Origin: an uncultured Eubacteriales bacterium
GTDB taxonomy: Bacteria; Bacillota; Clostridia; UBA1381; UMGS1253
Length of the DNA stretch: 5,150 bases
Assembly (NCBI GenBank): GCA_900550065.1
Contig: URQR01000147.1
Span: 1 to 5,150 of the forward strand
Direction of reading: 5' to 3'
Shown here: positions 1 through 5,149 of the stretch, piece by piece
Position numbering within the stretch: position 1 is the first letter of the stretch
Layout: each line of letters opens with the position of its first letter
Notes under the pieces: generated by a model
Seen by the model: the letters and a program-made list of their open reading frames with translations, nothing else
Told to the model about the DNA's origin: nothing
Database searches by the model: none
Made by a program: the position numbers and the translations under genes

Positions 1-85
1 AAGATAATTTCCGCGATTTATCCAAATAATATAATATAAAAATGCAGCACGAACAAAATTAATTGCAAAAATTATCACTTTTTTA
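1..85. other. AT-rich upstream region without a gene
   Basis: This stretch has stop codons in all frames, no ribosome site and no convincing promoter in either direction. TATAAT at 30-35 lacks a usable -35 partner. A short TAATT/AATTA inverted repeat (60-64 with 70-74) is expected by chance in such AT-rich DNA. The region may supply an AT-rich UP-like element for the promoter at 86-114. Confidence 0.6.
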
Positions 86-114
86 TTGACAAAATTAAGT
101 TTATCGGCTATAAT
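86..114 (+). promoter_or_regulatory. Consensus sigma-A/sigma-70 promoter of the gltB1-gltB2-purA-gltB3 operon
   Basis: TTGACA lies at 86-91 and TATAAT at 109-114, separated by exactly 17 bp, so both hexamers match the vegetative sigma-factor consensus perfectly. The flanking DNA is very AT-rich, as is usual for Firmicute promoters. Transcription should start at about 120-122, giving a leader of roughly 80 nt before gltB1. A promoter this strong is expected to fire constitutively, so control is more likely to lie in the leader terminator immediately downstream than in initiation. No second promoter of comparable quality is visible within the operon. Confidence 0.9.
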
Positions 115-122
115 ACGAAATA

Positions 123-136
123 GAACAACGGCGTTC
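123..136 (+). promoter_or_regulatory. Possible antiterminator hairpin with ANTAR-like hexaloop
   Basis: GAAC (123-126) can pair with GTTC (133-136), enclosing the six-base loop AACGGC with A at loop position 1 and G at position 4. Those are the two conserved loop bases of RNA targets bound by ANTAR-domain antiterminator proteins. The right arm of this small hairpin is also the base of the leader terminator (132-136), so the two structures exclude one another. Against it: the stem is only 4 bp, known ANTAR targets carry two such hairpins, and no second A..G hexaloop is visible (the terminator loop is AAAATA). Treat as a hypothesis. Confidence 0.25.
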
Positions 137-184
137 ATGAAAAGAGTGCAAAATAGCGCTCTTTCATGGACGTTTTTTATTTTT
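132..184 (+). terminator. Leader intrinsic terminator (transcription attenuator) upstream of gltB1
   Basis: Bases 132-149 pair with 156-172 in a stem of about 17 bp with one bulged A (143), two G-T wobbles and the loop AAAATA (150-155). The run TTTTTTATTTTT (173-184) follows directly. This is a complete Rho-independent terminator. It begins about 10 nt after the predicted start site and ends 3 nt before the gltB1 ribosome site, so most transcripts should stop here unless something prevents folding. Its position between promoter and gene argues for attenuation of the operon rather than for ending an upstream transcript, although it could also do the latter. Confidence 0.85.
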
Positions 185-187
185 GCT

Positions 188-194
188 GGGAGGG
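188..194 (+). promoter_or_regulatory. Ribosome binding site deciding the gltB1 start
   Basis: GGGAGGG at 188-194 lies 7 nt before the ATG at 202. The in-frame upstream ATG at 166 has no Shine-Dalgarno sequence and lies inside the terminator stem. This fixes the start at 202. Confidence 0.85.
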
Positions 195-201
195 ATACGT
201 T

Positions 202-1293
202 ATGAAACGAGAGGGCGAAATCAGGATACCATCAGGCTGCGCCATATCCGGTATCTTTTCAAAATCCGGAAGGCGGCTGTGCGGAGACGCAATCATAAAA
301 TCTATTGCTACGATGCACGACCGTTCAAACGGGCTCGGCGGCGGCTTCGCCGGGTATGGGATTTACCCCGAGTACAAGGACTTATACGCATTTCATGTCT
401 TCTACGACAGTACCGAGGCAAAGGAAGCGTGTGAAAAATTTTTAGACCGCCACTTCGACATCGTCAACCTTTCCAAAATACCGGTGAAAAAAGTAAAGGC
501 AATTACAAACGAACCGCTTATCTGGCGCTATTTTGTTACACCGCTGCATACAAAGCTCGTCGACAGCCAGCTCGACGAAAAGGAGTTTGTCGTAGAAAGC
601 GTGATTCGGATTAACACGCAAATCGACGGTGCATATGTGTTTTCGAGCGGTAAAAACATGGGCGTATTTAAGGCAGTCGGCTTTCCGGAGGACGTCGGCG
701 AGTTTTACCGCTTAGACGAGTATGAGGGCTACTGCTGGACGGCGCACGGGCGCTACCCGACGAATACGCCGGGCTGGTGGGGCGGCGCGCACCCATTTGC
801 AATGCTCGATTATTCTATTGTACACAACGGCGAAATATCGTCTTATGACGCGAACCGCCGCTTTATCGAAATGTTCGGCTACAAATGTACGCTTCTGACC
901 GACACGGAGGTCATTACTTATATGGTCGACTATCTGCTGCGCAAGCAGGGCCTAACGCTGGAGGAAATGGCGAGCGTAATCGCCGCGCCGTTCTGGAAAA
1001 CGATTGAAGCAAAGCCCAAGGAGGAGCGCGAAACGCTCGCCTACCTGCGCAACACGTTCGCAAGCCTGCTGATTACGGGCCCGTTTTCCATCCTGCTCGG
1101 CTTCGAGGGTGGCATGATGGCCTTAAACGACAGGCTCAAGCTGCGCTCTATGGTCGTCGGCGAAAAGGACGACATGGTATACGTAGCGAGCGAGGAGTGT
1201 GCAATCCGCGTGATTGCGCCGGAGCTTGACCGGGTATATGCGCCGCGCGGCGGCGAACCCGTTATTGTCAAACTGGACGGAGGTGTGTTATAA
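202..1293 (+). CDS. gltB1: Glutamate synthase subunit 1, class II glutamine amidotransferase domain (GltB1 type)
   Basis: A 363-residue glutaminase subunit of three-part glutamate synthase. It should hydrolyse glutamine and pass ammonia to the FMN subunit encoded next. Class II amidotransferase landmarks are in order: probable catalytic Cys13 in SGCAISGIF, aligning with the CGIxGI start of the family; a conserved HDRSNGLGGGFAGYG stretch (39-53); HGRYPTNT with Arg184; HNGEI with Asn209-Gly210, the expected oxyanion-hole pair; and DTE with Asp234. Because Cys must be N-terminal to act, the first 12 residues are probably a propeptide removed after Gly12. I chose ATG 202 over ATG 166 because GGGAGGG lies 7 nt upstream of 202 and family members start similarly. 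The stop overlaps the gltB2 start (TAATG), implying translational coupling. Confident of family; the gene name follows the archaeal/clostridial split-enzyme convention. Confidence 0.9.
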   Translation: MKREGEIRIPSGCAISGIFSKSGRRLCGDAIIKSIATMHDRSNGLGGGFAGYGIYPEYKDLYAFHVFYDSTEAKEACEKFLDRHFDIVNLSKIPVKKVKAITNEPLIWRYFVTPLHTKLVDSQLDEKEFVVESVIRINTQIDGAYVFSSGKNMGVFKAVGFPEDVGEFYRLDEYEGYCWTAHGRYPTNTPGWWGGAHPFAMLDYSIVHNGEISSYDANRRFIEMFGYKCTLLTDTEVITYMVDYLLRKQGLTLEEMASVIAAPFWKTIEAKPKEERETLAYLRNTFASLLITGPFSILLGFEGGMMALNDRLKLRSMVVGEKDDMVYVASEECAIRVIAPELDRVYAPRGGEPVIVKLDGGVL

Positions 1294-2798
1294 TGGCTTT
1301 GAATTATTTTTACCCTTTATATGAAGTCGTCCGCAATCCCGACCGCTGTATCGCGTGCCGCGCCTGTGTGAAGCAGTGCGCGAACGGCGTGCACAGTTTT
1401 GATGAAACGCTGGGTAGGCTGACCGTGGATGAAAGCAAGTGTGTCAACTGCCACCGCTGCGTAGCAATTTGCCCCACAAGGGCGCTTAAAGTAACAAAGA
1501 CCGACCATACCTTCCGCGAAAACGCGAACTGGTCGGGCGAGGTTATCACGGAGGTATACCGTCAGGCGGAGACCGGCGGGGTATTGCTTTCCTCAATGGG
1601 GAATCCAAAGCCGCTTCCGGTATATTGGGACAAAATACTCATCAACGCCTCGCAGGTGACGAACCCGTCCATTGACCCGCTCCGCGAGCCAATGGAAACG
1701 AAGACGTATCTCGGCCAGAAGCCGGCAAAGCTACAACGCGGCAGCGACGGAAAACTCATCAATAACCTTGCGCCGCAGCTTGCGCTTGCCGTTCCGGTTC
1801 TGTTTTCCGCTATGTCGTACGGCTCAATCAGCTACAACGCGCACGAAAGCCTTGCGCGCGCCGCACAGGAGCTTGGAATCTACTATAACACGGGTGAAGG
1901 CGGACTACACGAGGATTTCTATCAATATGGAAAGAACACGATTGTACAGGTTGCGTCCGGCCGGTTCGGCGTACACGAAAATTACCTGACGGCAGGGGCG
2001 GCAATTGAAATCAAAATGGGTCAGGGGGCGAAGCCCGGAATCGGCGGGCACCTGCCCGGTACAAAAATCGTCGGCGACGTATCGCGCACACGTATGATTC
2101 CGGAGGGGTCGGACGCAATCTCCCCCGCGCCGCACCACGATATCTATTCGATTGAAGATTTACGCCAACTTGTATTTTCTTTGAAAGAAGCAACAAACTA
2201 TACAAAGCCTGTCATCGTAAAGGTTGCCGCCGTGCATAATGTCGCTGCAATCGCGAGCGGTATCGCCAGAAGCGGCGCGGATATTATCGCGATTGACGGC
2301 TACCGCGGCGGTACGGGCGCGGCGCCGACGCGCATCCGCGACAACGTTGGTATCCCAATTGAGCTCGCACTCGCAAGCGTCGACCAGCGTTTGCGCGACG
2401 AGGGCATCCGCGGTAATGTGTCGATCCTCTGCGGCGGTTCAATCCGCAGCAGCGCGGACGTCGTAAAAGCAATCGCGCTCGGCGCCGACGCAGTCTATAT
2501 CGCGACCGCCGCCCTGCTCGCGCTCGGGTGCCACCTGTGCCGGAGCTGTCATGCGGGCAAGTGCAACTGGGGTATCGCGACGCAGCAGCCCGACCTCGTT
2601 GCCCGCCTAAACCCTGACGTTGGCTACAAGCGGCTCGTCAATTTGGTACGCGCGTGGGAGCACGAAATTAAGGAAATGATGGGCGGTATGGGCATCAACT
2701 CTATTGAGGCCCTGCGCGGCAACCGGCTGATGCTGCGCGGCGTCGGACTGACGCAAAAGGAGCTTGATATCCTCGGCATCATGCACGCGGGCGAGTAA
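1293..2798 (+). CDS. gltB2: Glutamate synthase subunit 2: ferredoxin domain fused to FMN-binding synthase domain (GltB2 type)
   Basis: A 501-residue cytoplasmic synthase subunit that should aminate 2-oxoglutarate and reduce the imine to glutamate. An N-terminal 2x[4Fe-4S] ferredoxin domain carries Cys19/22/25/29 and Cys50/53/56/60. The FMN barrel spans about 165-430, with KMGQGAKPGIGGHLPG (241-256), SPAPHHDIYSIEDL (277-290), the flavin-phosphate-type GYRGGTGAAP (336-345) and GGSIRSSADV (381-390). A third cysteine cluster, Cys413/416/419/424 followed by GIATQ, matches the site binding [3Fe-4S] in one-piece enzymes but has an extra Cys, the form I recall in archaeal-type subunits. Start: GGAGG at 1279-1283, 9 nt before ATG, overlapping the gltB1 stop by one base. 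Tandem stops TAATAA end it. The ferredoxin domain and absence of gltD suggest ferredoxin, or a separately encoded reductase, as electron donor. Confidence 0.94.
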   Translation: MALNYFYPLYEVVRNPDRCIACRACVKQCANGVHSFDETLGRLTVDESKCVNCHRCVAICPTRALKVTKTDHTFRENANWSGEVITEVYRQAETGGVLLSSMGNPKPLPVYWDKILINASQVTNPSIDPLREPMETKTYLGQKPAKLQRGSDGKLINNLAPQLALAVPVLFSAMSYGSISYNAHESLARAAQELGIYYNTGEGGLHEDFYQYGKNTIVQVASGRFGVHENYLTAGAAIEIKMGQGAKPGIGGHLPGTKIVGDVSRTRMIPEGSDAISPAPHHDIYSIEDLRQLVFSLKEATNYTKPVIVKVAAVHNVAAIASGIARSGADIIAIDGYRGGTGAAPTRIRDNVGIPIELALASVDQRLRDEGIRGNVSILCGGSIRSSADVVKAIALGADAVYIATAALLALGCHLCRSCHAGKCNWGIATQQPDLVARLNPDVGYKRLVNLVRAWEHEIKEMMGGMGINSIEALRGNRLMLRGVGLTQKELDILGIMHAGE

Positions 2799-2867
2799 TA
2801 AACATGCCGCGTCCCAGCTGGAGGGCGCGAATAAAAAATAGTTTGCCGCAGCAATCGGCGGCGGAAT

Positions 2868-2871
2868 GGAG
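2868..2871 (+). promoter_or_regulatory. Ribosome binding site deciding the purA start
   Basis: GGAG at 2868-2871 is 9 nt before ATG 2881, where the protein begins MLTAIVGINWGDEGKG, as expected for the family. The ATG at 2866 overlaps this site itself and would add five unconserved residues, so it is rejected. A possible stem (2842-2849 with 2858-2865, including two G-T pairs) lies just upstream. Confidence 0.75.
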
Positions 2872-2880
2872 TTTTGTGAT

Positions 2881-4155
2881 ATGCTAACAGCAATTGTAGG
2901 AATCAACTGGGGCGACGAGGGGAAGGGCCGTATGGTCGACCTTCTGTCCGAGCAGCAGGATATTGTCGTGCGCTATCAGGGCGGCAACAACGCCGGGCAC
3001 ACCGTCATCAACCACCTCGGTAAGTTTATCTTAAATCTGCTCCCTTCGGGTATCCTGCGCGAGAATGTCGTCAATGTCATGGGCAACGGCATGGTGATTG
3101 ACATTGCGCACCTGTGCGGTGAAATCAGCCGCCTTACAGAGGCGGGCGTAAAGGTAACGCCGGACAACCTAAAAATCAGCGATAAGGCAGTCATTTGTAT
3201 GCCGTACCACGTCCAGTTGGACGGCTTGGAGGAGGACCGGCTCGGCGACGCGAAGTTTGGCTCGACACGCCGCGGTATCGCGCCCGTCTATTCCGACAAA
3301 TATATGAAAAAGGGTATCCGTATGGGCGACCTGCTCGACCCCGAGCCGATGCTCGCGCACTTAAAGGATATTATTGAATGGAAAAACCTTTCGGTTCACA
3401 ACGGTTACGGGGCGGAGCCGATCCGGTTTGAGGATATGGCCGCATGGCTGAAGCAGTACGGCGATATATTAAAGTCGTTTATCTGCGACGTTGGCGCATA
3501 CCTTGAGCAGGCAGCAAGCGATGGCAAGCGCATCATGTTTGAGGCGCAGCTCGGCGCGCTGCGTGATATTGACTTCGGTATCTATCCCTACACATCCTCG
3601 TCCTCGACGATTGCGGCATATGCGCCAATCGGCGCGGGGATTCCGGGCAGAAAGCTCGACAATACAATCGGTATCATGAAGGCGTACTCCTCCTGTGTGG
3701 GCGAAGGCCCATTTACGGCAGAACTGTTCGGCGAGGAGGCGGAAGCGCTCCGGCAGGCAGGCGGCGAGTACGGCGCGGCAACCGGCAGACCGCGGCGCGT
3801 CGGCCCGTTCGACGCAGTGGCGTCGCGCTATGGCGTACGTGTACAGGGCGCGGACTGCCTCGCGCTCACGAAGCTCGACATTTTGTCCGCATTAAAGGAA
3901 ATCCGCGTATGCACAGCGTACGACATCGGCGGTACCACCACCGATCATTTTCCGACTGGGCATGCGCTCGAGATTGCAAAGCCGGTCTTTGAGACGCTTC
4001 CGGGCTGGAACTGTGACATCAGCAGCTGCCGTAAGGCGGAGGATTTGCCCAAAGAGGCGCTTGACTATATCAAATATATCGAAAAACTGGTCGGTTGCCC
4101 AATCAAATATGTATCGGTCGGCGCCGAACGGGAGGCATATATCACGATGGACTGA
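2881..4155 (+). CDS. purA: Adenylosuccinate synthetase, divergent clade
   Basis: A 424-residue protein, full family length. PurA joins IMP and aspartate using GTP to form adenylosuccinate, the first committed step to AMP. Visible are the N-terminal loop GDEGKGR with general base Asp12, NNAGHT with general acid His40, LPSGILREN (54-62), a GIxP segment (132-135), Lys140, ATGRPRR (300-306) and TKLD near 330-333 for guanine recognition. Compared from memory with E. coli PurA, several normally fixed sites differ: GIAP for GIGP, Lys143 for Arg, AQLG for GAQG so that Gln224 becomes Leu, and Ala300/Pro304 in the aspartate loop. The changes resemble a PurA clade I recall from gut clostridia, so it is probably an active housekeeping enzyme, but an altered substrate cannot be excluded. 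It lies between glutamate synthase genes, 82 nt after gltB2 and 46 nt before gltB3, in one probable operon. Confidence 0.87.
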   Translation: MLTAIVGINWGDEGKGRMVDLLSEQQDIVVRYQGGNNAGHTVINHLGKFILNLLPSGILRENVVNVMGNGMVIDIAHLCGEISRLTEAGVKVTPDNLKISDKAVICMPYHVQLDGLEEDRLGDAKFGSTRRGIAPVYSDKYMKKGIRMGDLLDPEPMLAHLKDIIEWKNLSVHNGYGAEPIRFEDMAAWLKQYGDILKSFICDVGAYLEQAASDGKRIMFEAQLGALRDIDFGIYPYTSSSSTIAAYAPIGAGIPGRKLDNTIGIMKAYSSCVGEGPFTAELFGEEAEALRQAGGEYGAATGRPRRVGPFDAVASRYGVRVQGADCLALTKLDILSALKEIRVCTAYDIGGTTTDHFPTGHALEIAKPVFETLPGWNCDISSCRKAEDLPKEALDYIKYIEKLVGCPIKYVSVGAEREAYITMD

Positions 4156-4157
4156 CA

Positions 4158-4176
4158 CACCGGGCGTATCCCGGTG
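4158..4176 (+). repeat. Perfect inverted repeat between purA and gltB3
   Basis: CACCGGG (4158-4164) and CCCGGTG (4170-4176) form a perfect, GC-rich 7-bp stem with a 5-nt loop (CGTAT), starting 2 nt after the purA stop. No T-run follows, so it is not a typical terminator. It ends 11 nt before the gltB3 ribosome site. It could block 3' decay of the upstream message or tune gltB3 translation; the role is inference. Confidence 0.55.
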
Positions 4177-4186
4177 CACAGCTTGT

Positions 4187-4193
4187 AAAGGAG
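4187..4193 (+). promoter_or_regulatory. Strong ribosome binding site supporting a TTG start for gltB3
   Basis: AAAGGAG at 4187-4193 stands 8 nt before TTG 4202. In-frame GTG codons at 4193 and 4196 overlap or abut the site and are too close. The in-frame ATG at 4226 has no upstream Shine-Dalgarno sequence and would drop residues preceding the conserved-looking MHFKDLNE stretch. Confidence 0.75.
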
Positions 4194-4201
4194 TGGTGAA
4201 A

Positions 4202-4927
4202 TTGGTAAACATCGTTGCAAACGATATGCATTTTAAGGACTTAAACGAACAAATACGCACGGCGAAAAGCGATACCGTCACAGTCGAGAGCTGTATCGGA
4301 CAGCGCTACATCGGCGACGGTCTGTCCGGCAAAACAATCACCATCAACGGTACGCCCGGCAACGCGCTCGGCGCTTACCTAAACGGCGCGCAAATCTATG
4401 TCAATGGCAATGCGCAGGACGCAACCGGCGACACGATGAACGCGGGCCGTATCGTGATAAACGGCAGCAGCGGCGACGCAACCGGCTACGCGATGCGCGG
4501 CGGAAAAATTTTTGTAAAGGGCGACGTCGGCTACCGCGCCGGTATCCATATGAAAGCTTATAAGGACAAACTGCCCGTGCTCGTCGTGGGCGGAAAAGCC
4601 GGCAGCTTTTTAGGCGAGTATCAGGCTGGCGGTGTGATCGTCGTGCTTGGGCTTGGCTGTGAAGCGCCCGTTCCGGTCGGGTACTTTTGCGGCACAGGAA
4701 TGCACGGCGGCGTAATGTATTTGCGCTGTAATGAAGCGCCGCGAGATCTCCCGGCACAGGTCGTTGCTTCTCCCGCAACACAGCAGGATATGGCGGCAAT
4801 TCAGGGCTACATTGAAACGTACTGCGCGGAATTTGGGGTCGATATCGCTGCAATTCTTCCGCACCAATTCTACGTTTTGCGCCCCGACACAAAAAATCCA
4901 TACAAACAGCTTTACACGCACAATTAA
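4202..4927 (+). CDS. gltB3: Glutamate synthase subunit 3, GXGXG beta-helix domain (GltB3 type)
   Basis: A 241-residue protein matching the C-terminal GXGXG domain of the glutamate synthase large subunit, encoded here as its own gene. In one-piece enzymes this right-handed beta-helix packs against the glutaminase and FMN domains and is thought to hold the ammonia channel together; it has no catalytic residues of its own. The repeats are visible as glycine-spaced turns: GNALGAYLNG (53-62), QDATGDTMNAG (72-82), GDATGYAMRGG (91-101) and GYRAGIHM (110-117), followed by a glycine-rich segment to about 170. The related FwdC-type subunits share the fold, but the neighbouring gltB1 and gltB2 decide the assignment. 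The start is probably TTG 4202, given AAAGGAG 8 nt upstream. The much longer upstream open frame runs out of frame through purA and is not coding. It is the last gene of the operon here. Confidence 0.9.
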   Translation: MVNIVANDMHFKDLNEQIRTAKSDTVTVESCIGQRYIGDGLSGKTITINGTPGNALGAYLNGAQIYVNGNAQDATGDTMNAGRIVINGSSGDATGYAMRGGKIFVKGDVGYRAGIHMKAYKDKLPVLVVGGKAGSFLGEYQAGGVIVVLGLGCEAPVPVGYFCGTGMHGGVMYLRCNEAPRDLPAQVVASPATQQDMAAIQGYIETYCAEFGVDIAAILPHQFYVLRPDTKNPYKQLYTHN

Positions 4928-4945
4928 TCCGTGGTAAAATAGATT

Positions 4946-4962
4946 CAAAAGCAAAGCTTTTG
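4946..4962 (+). repeat. Small hairpin downstream of gltB3
   Basis: CAAAAGC (4946-4952) and GCTTTTG (4956-4962) form a perfect 7-bp stem with the loop AAA, 18 nt after the gltB3 stop. The stem is AT-rich and is followed by CATCTTTA rather than a T-run, so it is at best a weak terminator and perhaps a 3'-end stabiliser. Confidence 0.4.
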
Positions 4963-4970
4963 CATCTTTA

Positions 4971-5029
4971 GAAGAAACCGCTGTCGGGGCGCCGCCCCTC
5001 CTCCCGCACGGCGGGAATGCGTTTTCTTC
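4971..5029. repeat. Nested inverted repeats forming a three-way-junction fold
   Basis: An outer stem pairs 4971-4981 (GAAGAAACCGC) with 5019-5029 (GCGTTTTCTTC): ten pairs and one C-T mismatch. Inside it are two perfect hairpins: GGGGC/GCCCC (4986-4990 with 4994-4998, loop GCC) and TCCCGC/GCGGGA (5002-5007 with 5011-5016, loop ACG). The result is a compact 59-nt fold of three helices. Almost every base is accounted for by pairing or short joins. It does not match a riboswitch or small RNA I know; the 3-nt loops exclude the purine riboswitch. It could be a dispersed intergenic repeat unit or a processed 3' UTR structure. Confidence 0.5.
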
Positions 5030-5064
5030 GGATTTATACGATATGGCACAGTAAAAGTGAAACA

Positions 5065-5107
5065 GCCCGGCGGGCAGAGTTTTTTTGATCGGAGGCTCTG
5101 CCCTTTT
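5065..5107 (+). terminator. Two overlapping terminator-type hairpins after the operon
   Basis: Hairpin A is GCCC (5065-5068) with GGGC (5072-5075), followed after 4 nt by seven Ts (5080-5086). Hairpin B is GGGCAGAG (5072-5079) with CTCTGCCC (5096-5103), a perfect 8-bp stem that can extend through several G-T pairs, followed by TTTT (5104-5107). They share GGGC, so only one can form at a time. Either could end transcription of the gltB operon, 140-180 nt after the last stop codon. A leader attenuator for a gene beyond the window is the alternative reading, though no promoter is evident upstream of it here. Confidence 0.55.
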
Positions 5108-5122
5108 CAATACGCGCAGCGG

Positions 5123-5149
5123 GTAAGTCCGTCCCACCCAACGGTTTAC
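5123..5149. repeat. Imperfect hairpin at the window edge
   Basis: GTAAG (5123-5127) can pair with TTTAC (5145-5149), including one G-T pair, and CCG (5129-5131) with CGG (5142-5144), around a bulged T and a 10-nt loop. No open reading frame with a ribosome site covers 5108-5150 on either strand. It may be part of a longer repeat or RNA that continues beyond the window; nothing more can be said. Confidence 0.25.

Noticed and set aside
20..60. Possible reverse-strand or second forward promoter in the AT-rich start
   Set aside because: TATAAT at 30-35 lacks a -35 partner at the right distance. The best reverse pairing keeps only TTG of the -35 box, and no divergent gene start is visible.
120..184. 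Classical riboswitch or T-box upstream of gltB1
   Set aside because: Only about 60 nt lie between the predicted start site and the end of the terminator, too short for an aptamer plus expression platform. No T-box sequence (core TGGNACCGCG) is present.
166..201. In-frame ATG 166 as the gltB1 start, adding 12 residues
   Set aside because: It lies inside the right arm of the leader terminator, has no Shine-Dalgarno sequence, and the added residues do not resemble the family. GGGAGGG before ATG 202 fits much better.
2881..4155. Assignment of the synthetase as phage-type PurZ (2-aminoadenylosuccinate synthetase)
   Set aside because: Asp12, the base expected in PurA, is kept, the length and the whole C-terminal half follow cellular PurA, and the neighbours are nitrogen-assimilation genes with no phage context.
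3962..4201. The open frame upstream of gltB3 as an N-terminal extension
   Set aside because: It overlaps purA in another frame and is rich in Arg, Ser and Ala as expected from an out-of-frame reading. The strong ribosome site at 4187-4193 marks the real start at TTG 4202.
4401..4901. Reverse-strand open frame of 166 codons inside gltB3
   Set aside because: Its composition is very rich in Arg, Pro and Ser, typical of the antisense of a GC-rich coding region, and gltB3 explains the stretch fully.
4610..5137. Reverse-strand open frame of 175 codons over the gltB3 end and tail
   Set aside because: More than half overlaps gltB3 antisense, the rest reads through inverted repeats, there is no convincing ribosome site, and the protein has no recognisable domain.
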